NCBI GenBank assembly: GCA_960531495.1
Contig: OY482866.1
Span: 7,760,207 to 7,824,206, forward strand
Length of the DNA: 64,000 nt
Source of the DNA: Zeus faber
Taxonomy: Eukaryota; Chordata; Actinopteri; Zeiformes; Zeidae
Reading direction: 5' to 3'
Of the stretch, positions 39,315-51,020 are shown one piece after another. A model generated the notes under the pieces. The model saw only the letters and a list, made by a program, of their open reading frames with translations, had not been told where the DNA came from and searched no databases. Within the stretch, counting starts at the first letter, position 1, and each line of letters opens with the position of its first letter. The translations under genes and the position numbers were made by a program.

Positions 39315-40019
39315 TTCCTGTTGTGTGCAGAGAGAGAGAGAGAGGCACGTGACCCGAGGAGCCAGCGCTTTAAAATGGAGGCCGCCGTGTTCAAAAAGTT
39401 CGATTTTTTTTTGTTTCTCACTTTGATCCCGCGTGTTTGTCTCTCTTTAAGGAGAGTTTGCCACAGCACAATGTTGTTGTTGTTTCCCCCCCCCCTCCTC
39501 TAAAGCGACGTCAGATCATGTCGCGGAGAAAACAAAGTCTTCGATTCTGTATTGAAAAAAAGGCAGCGGTCGAGGCAGTACTCAGGTAGACCTTTATTAC
39601 AGAGTAACAAGGGCCGAGCCGGTCTGCAGAACAACTGATTTTTCCAGACCCGACCTGAACATTTTTATACATTTGAGTTGGCCCTTCTTATCTTTTCCGG
39701 GGCAGGTCCTTCCTGTTTCTCCCCTATTGTCTCTGTAAGATGCTGGTTTCCCCTCTCCTGCTTCTTGGACCCACCCTATTGTCATCCCTTAGATGGATAA
39801 GCTAAATATATATGAGTAAATGGCTCAGTTAGACTGAGCCGCCCTCAGTTACTTCCTGTGTTTCCACCCTTACATTTGCTTGTAATACATGTCTGACAAA
39901 ATGGTACACATTACTGCTTTGGTTTCACACACACACACACAGGCCCGCACACACACACACACACACACAGTAAACATTTATACTAAAACTACAGTCTGCA
40001 CTGGAGCATGAGGAGGTAC
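39315..40019. other. Repeat-array flank, possible LTR remnant
   Basis: A stretch at about 39585-39860 (CCTTTATTACAGAGTAACAA onwards) resembles the terminal region of an LTR element, but no matching partner was found in the window. CA tracts at about 39929-39969. Confidence 0.3.
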
Positions 40020-40375
40020 ACTGTTAACGTTCACTGAACTTGTTTTAAGCAGAATGCAAAAACATGTTCAACGTGCACAAATGTGTCATCTCATAACTAA
40101 CCTTAGCTAGGTTAAACAGCAACAAAGAATCTGTGTTTTTGCTCAGGTAACATAAAGTTAACGCGCGATTATAATGCTAAAGAAAGAAGTAATGGTACTG
40201 TGTTTAAAGACCTCACCTTAAGGTGTGTGTTGCAGTGTACACATTCAGAAATATTTCCCTCTTTTTGGCGGGAATGAAGCGGCGACGAGAGCTGAGACAC
40301 CGGTCTGCAGTGGAGCAGAGTGAGGAGAGGAGAAAAGGAGAGACGGGTGAAGAGCAGAGAACACTCAATACATCA
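40020..40375 (+). repeat. Left arm of a long inverted repeat pair
   Basis: The sequence from about 40037 (GAACTTGTTTTAAGCAGAAT) through CAGTGTACACATTCAGAAATAT and GACGAGAGCTG is found in reverse complement at 45195-45630. Divergence is moderate, roughly one mismatch or small gap per 6-10 bases by eye. See the right arm for interpretation. Confidence 0.8.
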
Positions 40376-40941
40376 ATGAGGTTGCCCTGGCCAACCTATT
40401 TGCTATCCTTGATTGATTGGCTGTGTTGGTTCCTGGCTATGTTGGAAGGGGACGGCCGGCTATTAACGTCCCGTTCGAAGCAATCGAGGGCTAACTGCTG
40501 CAAGGTCTGAAAGTGCAGGAGATAGCCGAGCTGTACGACGTTTGCCACCACGCCATCCATCGGAGGATGCAACGCACTGGATTGAGGGAAAGAACTCATT
40601 TTGAAAAAACAACTGGAGGAGACAGGTTTTAGTTGACGACACATGGGAGGTAGGATGAATTCTCATGGAACCAGGTGGCTTTTACTTGATGACAGTGGGA
40701 TTAATGATCTTTTCAATGACAAAGATAACAGTGACAGTTTCCAGCAATCTGTCTTCGGGGGAACATTTTTGGAAGAGAGCCAAACGGTCTGACCTGTTGT
40801 GTAGTTGGGAGCTGGTACTCGGTGGCGATCTGCCAGTCTCTTTATATTTTCTGCAGAACGGAGAAGGGCTGCGTGTGCCTTTCTGACGGCGGCAAAGATG
40901 GTGTTGGTGCTACAGATGCTTCAAAGGGAGACAGACCGGCC

Positions 40942-41283
40942 CTAGGCAGAGGAGTTGTGGGCGTACTCGATCCAAACCAGGCCGGCCCTCGAAATGGAAG
41001 GTTTGGAGGCGGTGGCACAACGTAGGGTTACCTCCTGGTAAGCCCTTTCCACCTGCCCATTGGTCTGTGGGTGAAAACTGGAGTAGAGACTGGCTTTGGC
41101 CGCCAAGGATTTGCAGAAACCTTCCAGACCCGGGAGATAAACTGGGGACCCGGGAGAAGAAACTATATCCTCAGGTATACCATGAAGGCGAAAAACATGG
41201 TTAGTCAGTGTGGCAGACAAAGGAGCGTGGTCAAGCACCGGCTGCGGGCAACAGCATGGTTGCCTTTTCCGCGGCTGCCTCAA
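40942..41283 (-). mobile_element. Gypsy (Ty3) integrase fragment, minus strand
   Basis: The minus-strand translation shows HVFRLHGIPEDIVS and SSFHPQTNGQVERA, the end of a Gypsy integrase core (the HPQTNGQVER segment precedes the catalytic Glu region). It is truncated and interrupted. It is the same orientation and probably the same copy as the RNase H fragment at 42356-42988, in the expected order. Confidence 0.85.
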
Positions 41284-41389
41284 AGCGGCGCTGATTGGTC
41301 CAACTCGAGGGAGGGAGATTTCTTAATGTTTGTCTGTCTTCCGGAGGGGATCGGCGCACGGGCTTGTCAGGAGCCCAGCAGAGGGACAT

Positions 41390-42240
41390 CATTTCCTCCT
41401 GCACATTTGGGCAGATGATGCGTAAATGGTGCGCTACGTGTCCTGAGTGCCAGTTAGTCAACCTTCCGGCTACGCCAAGAGCACCCTTGAGGCCTCTCCC
41501 CCTAGACGAGGTCCCGTGGTCCCTATGGGCCTCATCGGGCCCTTAGACCGCAGTGCCCTTGGGTATAGTTTTGTATTAGTTCTAGAGGATTATGCAACTC
41601 TGTACTCTGAAGCAGTGCCCCTGTGCAGAATTACGGCCAAAATTGTGTGCAGGCGCTGTTTCAGGCCATCTCCCGAGTGGGGATTCTGAACACTACCTTT
41701 ATGTCACGTACACTTCGGGAACTTTACGAGTTATTGGGCGTCCGCTTAATTTGACGAGCGTTTACCATCCCCAGACTGACGGCCTGGTAGAGCGCTTTAC
41801 TAAAACGCTGAAAAACATGATTCGAAAGTTCATTCACGACGATGGCTGCAATTGGGACAAGTGGTTGGACCCTGTGTTGTTTTTGTGCGGGAGGTTCCCC
41901 AGGCCTCCACGGGATTTTCTCCCTTTGAACTCCTCTTGGAGCACTGGGAGGAAGGTCCTAGCACCAGTAAGAATGAAATACAGTATGTTATGGACCTGAG
42001 AGCAAAGTTACACGCGCTGATTCGGCCGTTATCATAGTAGAATTTGTGGAAAGTCAGCTCTCCGTGGGGAAGCCGGTGCTGTTTGACCCTAACTTCTCTC
42101 TCCCTTTCTGTCTGCAGACTGGCGGATCAAAACAGAGGGCTGGACGCAGTCTTGTCCCAGGAGGTGGAGGGGACCGAGCGTCTACAGCACAGTGGAGAAG
42201 GATTGTTTAGCCATCAAGTCGGTTCCCTCCGCTAGGGAGG
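41390..42240 (+). mobile_element. Second Gypsy element fragments, plus strand, nested
   Basis: + strand frames give an integrase zinc-finger tail (CATCPECQLVNLPATPR, about 41430-41480), the start of a core (LDRSALGYSFVLVLEDYATLY), SVYHPQTDGLVERF (about 41757-41800), and then an RNase H-like piece (LDAVLSQEVEGTER, then YSTVEKDCLAIK) at about 42140-42220. RNase H normally precedes integrase, so the order is rearranged. Frameshifts separate all pieces. It lies between the two minus-strand Gypsy pieces. Confidence 0.8.
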
Positions 42241-42355
42241 GACAGTAAATAAAAATAACGGTAGACGGTAATAATAATAATAATAATATAATAATATAAA
42301 CCTTAAGACTGACAGTAAATAGTAGGACAATGAAATGGACAACAAACAGTGACGG

Positions 42356-42988
42356 TCAACAACAGTGAGTATATTGTGTCTCAGGTGGTGTGGAATCATG
42401 GACGACTAGGCACAGTTCAGGGGCGTCGCACACAAACAGGTGGATGGTGAGAGGACTTGCCACGAGCACAGAAAGAACAAGCAGCCACATATTCTCAGGT
42501 GTCAGTCTCCATGGCGGGCCACCAAAAGTGCCTTTGTGAGCAGGGACAATGTTCGGTTGGCTCCGCGATGGTAGGAAAACCGGAATATGTGGACGCACTT
42601 GCATGACCTGGGAATGGACGGAATCTGGGACAAAGAGATAGATAACCGGGCCATTTCCTGGGTCAGGTTGATGTTGACCAACCACTGCTTCAATTTCCCA
42701 GGTCACTGCTGCCACAACACAAGAAGGAGGAAGGGTGGTGTCAGGACTAGAACTCTCCTCCTCAAAGATACACTGCCGAGAAAGAGCATCAGGTGTAACA
42801 TCTCTGGAACCAGGACGGTAAGTAAGTGTGAAATTCAATCTACTGAAGAACAGCGCCCAACGGGCTCGTCTAGAGTTCAGGTGTTTGGCAGCTTGGGTGT
42901 AAGCTGAGTTCTTTTGGTCAGTCCAAACCACAAACGTATGTTCCGTTCCTTCCAGGCAATGGCCAATCGCACACTTAGAAGCAGGCAA
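42356..42988 (-). mobile_element. Gypsy RNase H fragment, minus strand
   Basis: The minus translation has [18 protein letters not shown], then [17 protein letters not shown] and [17 protein letters not shown], the hallmark RNase H end of a Ty3/Gypsy polyprotein. It is followed by degenerate linker sequence. No gag, protease or envelope-like sequence was recognised around it. Confidence 0.9.
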
Positions 42989-43669
42989 TATTCAGTCCCG
43001 GCACCAAATGCAATGTCGCACATGAATGGAAACAACAAATTGATCTAGTGTTTCCTTTCGGTATTTTTGCATGCCTTAACACATATATTACACTATCTGA
43101 GATTATTCTTATTCTTTGAAATTTGACACAACTGCAGTCTCCCCTTCTTTCTATGTGTTAAATGAGTTGTGTATTAGTGTGAAGACTTTTCAAAGTTGCT
43201 ATCTGATGTCTTGTATCTCTTGGGGTAGGATTTGGATCTGGAAGGGGACTGGGCTTAGGCCAGGAATAACTGGCCTCAGTTTGGTGTTGGGGGTACGTGT
43301 TGTGTGGATGGGAGGGTTTGAGCAGCCACGCCTGACGCTTGTTGGTTGGGCTAACAGGCGGCAGGTAAAACCCCATCCACACACATACTCAGGATAGGAG
43401 GCCTGTCATGACATATTCCATCTGCTCCTGGCTAACTCTACCTAGCCTCCTCTTTGCAATAAACTGGTGTCTGCAACCCATCGTCATCTGTGTCTCTGTG
43501 CCGGAGGGCCCTGAAACGCCACTTGGGTGGTGAGTGGTAGGCCAAACTACCACAACAACGTCCATCTTTTTGCACTACACTGGAGTTTTCTGCCTCAACT
43601 AGAGACAACTTACCTTCTTTATGGACGCCTGGAACCATCACAGCCTGAGAACGGCAGGTAGCCAGTCTC

Positions 43670-44200
43670 CATTAGTGGTCGACCAATATGGGTTTTTCAG
43701 CGGCCAATGCCGATGTTTAGAGAGTGGGATTGTTGCAGAAATTAAAGGGTCGCTTTAATCTGCAGTTTGTCAATTGGTGGTCTTAAATAAAGTGGCAGAC
43801 AGACGCTGGTTTTACCTGTACAAGGGTCGGATCAGAGATGTGCTGAAGTTCTCTGAGTCGAACAGTTTATTTTCAGAGTCAGAGAATATGTGGTCAGTTC
43901 GACGTCACAGATACAGAGAATATACAGTCAGCTTGACCTCACAGGTGCAGAAAATCATTGGTCGGGCCAAGATAAGAAAAGCTTTGAGGATGGGGCAAGC
44001 TTTTTGGCAGGAACCCAAGGGAGGACACAATCTAAAAGCTTTGTTAAAGAATTAACCCTGTGCGCTGAAATAAAAGTGCGTGACTGGAGGCTACATGAAG
44101 TTGTGTTCTTCATTATGTGTGTGCATATACAGTATGTTTATGTGATTACATTGATTAAGATATATTGTTAGAGGATGGCCGATATATAACGCCTAGTCTC
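43670..44200. mobile_element. Two-part DNA-transposon-like repeat split by an insertion
   Basis: TAGTGGTCGACCAATATGGG (about 43673) and GGATGGCCGATATATAACG (about 44173) are the two halves of a phrase common in fish genomes (GGTCGACCGATATGG...GCCGATATATAACGG). About 390 bases between them (43780-44165) look like an inserted element; its ends were not proven. Confidence 0.4.
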
Positions 44201-44879
44201 CATACCGCTGGACAAGATTCAGAAACCTTGAAGACCCTGATCAGGTATGTAACAACAGTTGGATGTTTTGTTTTAGGAACCAGTATTCAAACTTACATTT
44301 AAATAGTATAAACTACTCATATGTTACATTACAGATAACATTGTAATGTAATTGTTTTAGCAACCCACAGCTGTTTTCTTGCATCCTCATTTGCACATTT
44401 CTTCCACATTCCAACTCTAAAGGGAAAAGCCACTCTGATGCTATTTCTCTGCAGAAATCACTTTGGCCAGCCACATAGAGTGACTTAATCAGTTATGCCG
44501 TGATCTAGTTAACTATTTTAAAGTTGTTTTAGTCTGGAGTTCCTATTTAAAATGTACAGGCTAGTTCAGTGGAGTGGGGCCAACGCACACGCGCACACAC
44601 ACAGAGCCATAGCTCAACATTCTAAAATGCATACCTGAGCTTTTAAGTTCATAGTTTTAAGGTGCCACAGCTCTTTAAGCTACTTCAAATGTCCAGTCTG
44701 CTGAAACAATCGCACCAAAGTTTATCCAAAGTTCCAGAAACTTTACATTGTAATAGGTCAGAATCATTTATTTTTGCACACTCCCCTGGAGAAAAAAATG
44801 TACAAAACCGTAAACAATTGTAAACTTGGATTGTCAATGAAGCTCTACGTTGCAAAACTATAGTATAATAAAGTGGTGT

Positions 44880-45125
44880 AACGCGGTAACAATCTTAAAG
44901 GGCCCCCATGGAGCGCAACATTGACCGCCCGCTTCTGAATGGCTTCTGTTCCGCAAGTAAATTTCCCCCCATTCATTTCTCCATTGACGTGTCAGAAAAT
45001 CCTTCTATAAAGAGTTTTGAGCCTGGAAGCAAGCCAACCAACGAGCAGCTGCGTCGTGACCATAAAACGTATGATTTGGAGCGAAACAAAATGGGGTAAA
45101 TGGCAGAACTGACAAACGTAACTTG
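44880..45125. repeat. Dispersed fish repeat fragment
   Basis: The segment around GTTCCGCAAGTAAATTTCCC and GAGTTTTGAGCCTGGAAGCA resembles a unit I recall as widely repeated in teleost genomes. It is partly open in frame (44908-45099), which suggests derivation from a transposon ORF. The family is unknown. Confidence 0.4.
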
Positions 45126-45194
45126 TAACAGCCTTTTCTTCCATTGTCAAATGTTTTTTGTTGTTGTTGTTGTTGTTGCTCTGAATCAAGCGGT

Positions 45195-45376
45195 TGCATA
45201 TTCTCCACCCTCCCCTCCAGCTCTCCCTTTCTCCACTCCACTCCCGTCCGGTGTCGCAGCTCTCGTCTCCGCTCCGTTCCAGTCAAAATGAGGGAAAAAT
45301 ATTTCTGAATGTGTACACTGCACGGTGCATGCACACACACACGCACGCACACGCACACGCACGCACACGCACGCAT

Positions 45377-45441
<65 letters not shown>

Positions 45442-45630
45442 TAGGTAAGATGTAAAGTCAGATATTTAATCACAGTATGTAATGTTAACTTGACGTTACT
45501 TGAGCAAAAACACAAATACAATGATGTTGTTGTTTAACCCAACAAAGGTTAATTATGAGATAACAACACATTGGTGCAAGTTGAACACGTTATTGCCTTC
45601 TGTTTAGAACAAGTTCAGTCAAAGTTGACG
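45195..45630 (-). repeat. Right arm of the long inverted repeat pair
   Basis: Reverse complement of the left arm at 40020-40375, sharing the CATTCAGAAATATTT, ACACAAATAC-type and CAAGTTCAGT segments, but with a CA/CACG microsatellite (45335-45439) expanded inside. The arms enclose about 4.8 kb of Gypsy and other fragments. They could be two copies of one element or the ends of a larger composite element. Confidence 0.75.
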
Positions 45631-45639
45631 TCAAGACCT

Positions 45640-47429
45640 TCCCGCGCAGTCCACCGCGTCGGTTACATCTTTGTTTCGAGTCGGTTTGAATTCTGATCAC
45701 TATTTGGCGCGGCAGTTTTTGAAAATTAAAAAGGCGTATCTCTTTTCTTTTTCACTTTTGGAATGCATACTTGGGTCCAATAATGCGTTGGTATTCTGAA
45801 AAATAAGCATTTTCTCTCAGAACTTGCTTTATAATTTGAATTTGCAGCATGAGCACATTTTGCTTCCATAGAAGTGCTTTAAAAAAAGTACTTGAAAGTC
45901 CTTGATTTTCATTTTGCAATGCCAGCATGAAAACTGTATGGCAGTATAAGTAAATCTAATTTGAGTGTGTACGACATTAATTTACCTTTTTTTTTTTTTT
46001 TTAATCTACCTGTTTTATTACGTGCGTGACGTATGTTGCTGTAAACAGCATACAGGCATGTGTCTCACAAAAGCTGCGCCGCCTTAGTGACGCATTATCT
46101 CTTATGACATAAGTGTACTGTGACACATCTGTGTCACGAAGTAGTGCCTTACAAAATGAGAGGTTTCCGCTGTACCCGCTCACGACGCCATCCACGCCAG
46201 CATGCAATAGAAAATGATTCATCACATCTGAACTGATCAGAGATTCTTCCGAGAGTTTAGTCTCCTCCGGGAAGGAAGAAAATCCACGACAAGTGAAATG
46301 TCTAGGGGACGATATTTTCTGTTCAGAGCTAGATTGGGAAAAATTGATAAATGGGTGTATAAATACGAATAAACTTAGCTTTGGGTGCCATTGTTTTTAG
46401 CTCACGAGCCGAGGAGATACCTAGTGTGAACTCATGAGGTCTAGTGCTGATAATTAAAGTAATTATAAAACAAGATTTGGGCAATAATGGGTATTTATAA
46501 AAGCAAGGGTGGGCCTGGTTTCATATATGATGCTGTGATCTTATTGGCTGTACGTAAATTAGCTTATCTTAGTGAGAATCAGAAAATAGATTCCCTGAAA
46601 ACTAGGGAGTGCTGTTTAAAAAAAAAAAAATGGAAACAACAATTCTTACTATATTAATGAGTTAAGAAAGACGTGAAATGATCCACTGTTTTTCAGTTCT
46701 GATCCCATTACGATACACATGTGCCGATACTGATTCTGATACCAGAGCTTTTTTTTCTTATTATATATCCCTTTATAATCGCATTCCATTTGTGTGCTTT
46801 ATTATAGTTGATATTTTAATATATTCCAATTGTTCACGCTCAAATGTAGTGCTGGGTGTGTGGGGGGCCTTATGCACCGTTCGGCAGCTCCGATCAGAGC
46901 GATCTTTTCTCCAAAAAAAGCAAATAAAAACTCTTAAATGTGTTTAATTTACTCCGTTTCCAGCTGCTGCGGAACCGATCGCAGATCACTCCTTTAAGAA
47001 AAAAAATGTAATTTTTGAAGAAGGCGCACTCTCACTCTCTAATGTGTGTTCGCTCTGCAACAAACTGGATGAACTCCTTTTACTCTTTATTGCTCATCGC
47101 ATGTACATTGATTTGCTAACATTAGTCAAAACATTTAAGATTCAAGATTCATAATCGATTATTTATTTCCAAAGAAAGTACACAATCGAATGCCAGTTTC
47201 AGCATCTGAGTCTTTTTTCAAATGTTCTCATTCTGTTCGGATTTTGTTCCTGCAGCCCTGCAACGCAGCTGAACGGCTGCTTCAATCCATGACTGTTTGC
47301 CCAACTCCAACTGCCAGTTCCTATTCATGCATTGTGCTTTACAGGTTAATTATTAAGGCAGACCATTAAATCAGCAAAATGAAATGGGTTCACGGTCCAG
47401 CGCAAGCTATGGAGTGGAATTTGGATCGG
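45640..47429. other. Intergenic AT-rich sequence, no gene seen
   Basis: It contains a T16 run (about 45988), an A12 run (about 46619) and repeat-like phrases (TACTTGAAAGTCCTTGA at about 45890; GATACxxATGTGCCGATAC at about 46712). No exon was recognised. Confidence 0.5.
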
Positions 47430-47474
47430 CACGTGAATCGGCACGTGAATCGGCACGTGGGTCGACGACGTCAC
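47430..47474. promoter_or_regulatory. Three tandem CACGTG E-boxes plus a CRE-like site
   Basis: CACGTG occurs at 47430-47435, 47442-47447 and 47454-47459, exactly 12 bp apart in a tandem CGGCACGTGAAT unit, followed by GACGTCAC at 47467-47474. This could be a clock-responsive enhancer or simply a small GC-rich tandem repeat. It lies about 460 bp past the 3' end of TMEM272-like gene 2. Confidence 0.5.
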
Positions 47475-47890
47475 AAATGCGCCCATGTTGATCGAGTTGC
47501 TTGTGTCAAAAGCACAAGTAGAGCAGCTACAGGTAGGCTTCCTCAGGGACTCGACCAGTAAAGCGTGTTCGTGACATGCACGACTAGATTTCTCTTCAGC
47601 AAAATATCGGTTATCTGGTTGTTTTTGATTCCCGCGATGAAACAGTTTGTCATTGGAGAGGCATTCCGTGACATTCTGGGCTTGCAGATGCAGAATGTCA
47701 GAATGACGGGAACGATGCAGTGGACAGATAACATTTCCTTTGTTTTCTCACTCTTCGAGTCAGTTGGGTTTTTGGAGATCCTTGGTTTGTTTTAAAGAGA
47801 GACCACTAGGGAGAAATGGCTCAGCTAAAGTTTGTATTTGTGAATCATTACTGTGTTTTTGCACAGGACATATTTTGATTAAATCAATCA

Positions 47891-49975
47891 TCAATTGGAG
47901 CAGCAGCAGCAGCCCACCAACAGCAGGATGTAGCTCAGGGTGGTGGTCCAGAAGGCAAACAGATAGAGGGTCTTGTTGCAGTAGAGGTCCACATCCGTTG
48001 CCGTCTGGTTGTAGTTGGGTTCGTAGATGGAGTAGATCCACACGTTGCCTAGCAACACAGGGAGACAAAGCGGAGTATGAACAGCTTGGAGGGGGTCGAG
48101 AAGGAGAGGCGGGGAGACGGCAGTGCACGGAGCAGCAGCCAGAAACACACAACATACCTATTTTACTTTTCATCTCTAGGTTTTTAATATATTCCTATTT
48201 AAATTCTGCTTTTATTCAATTAATTTATTTTTATTTTTTTTACAGTGATCGAGAATATGAAAAAGAATATAATAATCCCGTATCGCGTGGTATCGCATCG
48301 TTTCCGCCGTCAATTCTCATGTGTGTTTTCTTGCCGTCACTCTGCGATTTTTGATAAAATTGATTCAATACATTTTATAAAAATTAGAAATTCATTTTAA
48401 TATTTAAATAATTCAACGAAAGTGGAAGTGCAGAAAGCGCGGAAGATTTGTATCGTCAAAATCCATACCGTAGGGCAAATTCGTACCAGTGTAATTTCTA
48501 TACCGTTTCCACCGTCCACCCCTAGTTAGGCGACTACTGCTACTACCGCTTCTAAAGAAACTGTTGCCATTTAATATTTAAAAATAATTGCTGTAATTAT
48601 TGTCTCCATCCATTCTCTGGAGAGAATCCGAAACAGCAGAACTCACCTGCTATGAACCAGCAGAAGAAGAACAGCCTGGTGATGCAGTTCAAGGTGGAGA
48701 AGCAGACGCCCAGTGTGTCAGTGCCGGTCAGCAGGGTCAGCAGCAGGCCCATCACCCCCACCACCACCAGGTAGATGGGGATGTAGTGCTGGCGGGGGCA
48801 GTCGTCCAGGTACAACGCTCCTGCACAGAGGGAACCATTTCCACCTCTTCGAGAAACTTTTCAGTTGTCATCGTATCAACCGTCTGGCTTCAGATGTCAG
48901 ATAAAACACAGGAAACGCGCAGGAAATGCACCAGATGTGCGGCATCGTTGAATATCCTCTGGTTAACCACAATGTACAAAGTTGAAAAAATCAACTAAAC
49001 CTTTCAGGATCATTAATTTATTTGGCCAAGTACATTTTCATGATGGTAAGGATGCAACAAGGCGGGTGCACTGCTATACAGACAATAAATAAGCGTGACA
49101 GTCTGGAAAAAAAATATACAGAACATACAAAATGCAATTCCATGCAATGCATAGGATAGATTTCAAGGGTAACTTTTGCAGGTCGGCATAGCCAGGAAAT
49201 GATGTAGCAATTCGATTTAAGAATGATTATTGTATTTTTTCGCTTAGAATTACAGCTGGTCTCATTTTTGTAAATGGCCACCTGAAAATCGGACCTTCCC
49301 AGCCAGCTTGAACGTGACCGAGGAGGTGTGAGACGGGACGGTGCTTGCGCTCAAGTGAATGGCAACTTGGCAAGTAGAAGAGTGTGTTTTATATTTTGGA
49401 TTTCGATTTTTCTTCCCAGGGATATAATGTGAAGACTGACAAAGAGCCGCTCCCGCTCGCCTCTCACACCACGTCGCCGGCCAAGATGGAAAAAGAATAG
49501 CCCCTTTTACCCCCTGCAAACTCGAAACAGCTCAGTTGTTCCAGTATTTTTGCGTGGAGAAAAATCAAGAAAAAAAGAAAGAAACTGAGAGTTGCTCTTT
49601 AAAGGATACGGTTAGGCCTCAGCAACAGTTTGGTGCTCGTATTGGCCCGAAGGGACATTCATACTGTATATCATTTCTAGACACCGCGTATGAAGCAGCA
49701 AATAACAACCGGTCACTCACCTATTACGATCTCGGCGACGGGCAGGATGCAGAGCCCCACCTTGACAACCGCTGAAGGCGACAGGATACACCTTTACTTT
49801 CTTACTTAATAACACGCACCCCATTACCTCCCGGGGTTTTTGATTTTCCTTTTCTTGTGTTTTTCAGACATTGTGACACAGTGTATTTTCAGGCCACCAT
49901 CAGATAAGGATACTCACCTTGTTGGGGCGCTGAGCGTTGGGGAGCATTTTGGATGGGTTCCGTCAGGTCTGACAT
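47891..49975 (-). CDS. TMEM272-like four-pass membrane protein, copy 2, short C-terminus
   Basis: Minus-strand exons 49918-49975 (ATG), 49721-49771, 48647-48820 and 47891-48048 join in frame: 441 nt, 146 residues. Intron phases match copy 1. Seen: N-terminus MSDLTEPIQNAPQ, VGLCILPVAEIVIG, YLDDCPRQHYIPIYLVVVGV, FFFCWFIAG, NVWIYSIYEPNYNQTATDVD (possible N-glycosylation NQT) and LYCNKTLYLFAFWTTTLSY. Oddities: exon 3 is 33 nt shorter than in copy 1, shortening the Cys-rich loop, and the protein stops at GCCCCSN, lacking copy 1's last segment and acidic tail. An acceptor at 49988-49989 implies an upstream noncoding exon. It is likely functional or recently truncated. Confidence 0.8.
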
Positions 49976-50099
49976 GGCCGGTGTTGACTATGAGAGACAA
50001 AGGCTATAGAGCTATAAATGCCAAAGCCTACGATTCACATTTGCCGTACGAACGCTTATTTTACCAACCCGTACAACCTTCTCGGTACTTGTTGAGCTG

Positions 50100-50640
50100 A
50101 CCTGGCTCGGTGTGCGACCGTGCCCCCTCGAACCGACAGCCGCGCCTCGCTGCACTGGATCTCCGGAAACTATCCTCCGGAAAGAGTGTTGTTGTCTGAG
50201 AATGATTCTCGCGGGTGCAGAGTTCTCCGCTTTATGGGAAGAATCTCCAATCGGCTCGGGCACATGATCGGAAAAAACAGGAAGTGGAATCGACATAAAA
50301 GGTGCCATGAAATCTGTTTGAGACAGAGCTTTGGTTTTATTTGTTTATTTGGTTTCTCTTTCGGGTTGCATTGTCTGTGAGAACTTTTTGCTGTGATTCC
50401 ATTTTATTCATGTAGAGCTGCAAACGCAGGTCTCGGATATTTTTGAGTGAATGAATCTTAGTTCACATTTCTGATTTGTTGCCTTTTGTATATCAGATTT
50501 TTTTTTTTTTTCCCGTCTTTTTACATATACTTTCCACATGACCCATATGCCATTCTTGTTTTGACATCAAACAGCAGAAAAAACACTTAAAATCGACCCG
50601 GCTTGCGCACTTCATACTAAGGCCTACGAGCACAGCCCAT
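50100..50640. other. Upstream region of TMEM272-like gene 2
   Basis: A GC-richer patch at about 50100-50290, with GGAA/TTCC (ETS-like) elements, may hold the noncoding first exon and promoter of copy 2. Motif evidence is weak. T-rich sequence lies at 50499-50521. Confidence 0.3.
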
Positions 50641-50766
50641 TCGGGGCAAGACCTCCAAACGGCCATGAATGGGTTAAAGTCCCGGTGGGGTTTCCCCCAG
50701 TGCACTGGGGCCATCGATGGGAGCCATATACCGGTCATCACTCCACCTGAAAACCACGCTATTTAA
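50640..50766 (+). mobile_element. PIF/Harbinger transposase fragment
   Basis: The + frame gives WGFPQCTGAIDGSHIPV followed by TPPENH, the conserved DDE-core strand around the first catalytic Asp of HARBI1-like transposases. The frame stops at about 50763-50766 and nothing else of the protein is recognised, so this is a fossil piece. Confidence 0.8.
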
Positions 50767-50956
50767 ATTGAAAGGGAACGCATTCTGTCCTTTGGCAAGG
50801 GGTTGTGGGCCGCAGCTTTTTGTAAGGACACAAACAATGTATATGCCTTAGTTCTACTGTATTTGGTATTACGCTCAAAGTCAAAATTGTCTGTTTCTTT
50901 TCGATAGTTTTACCAACATCTGCACAGGAGTTGTTTTTTCTTGTTCTTTCATTAAA

Positions 50957-50960
<4 letters not shown>

Positions 50961-51016
<56 letters not shown>
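50961..51016. repeat. (CA)n microsatellite
   Basis: About 28 uninterrupted CA units. Confidence 0.95.

Positions 51017-51019
<3 letters not shown>

Positions 51020-51020
<1 letters not shown>

Noticed and set aside
40231-40510. 95-codon ORF starting in the left inverted arm as a gene
   Set aside because: The same sequence recurs inverted at 45195-45330, so it belongs to a repeat.
40942-42988. Endogenous retrovirus
   Set aside because: Only Gypsy-type RNase H and integrase pieces are seen, with no envelope-like or gag sequence and no paired LTRs; described as fragmented LTR retrotransposons.
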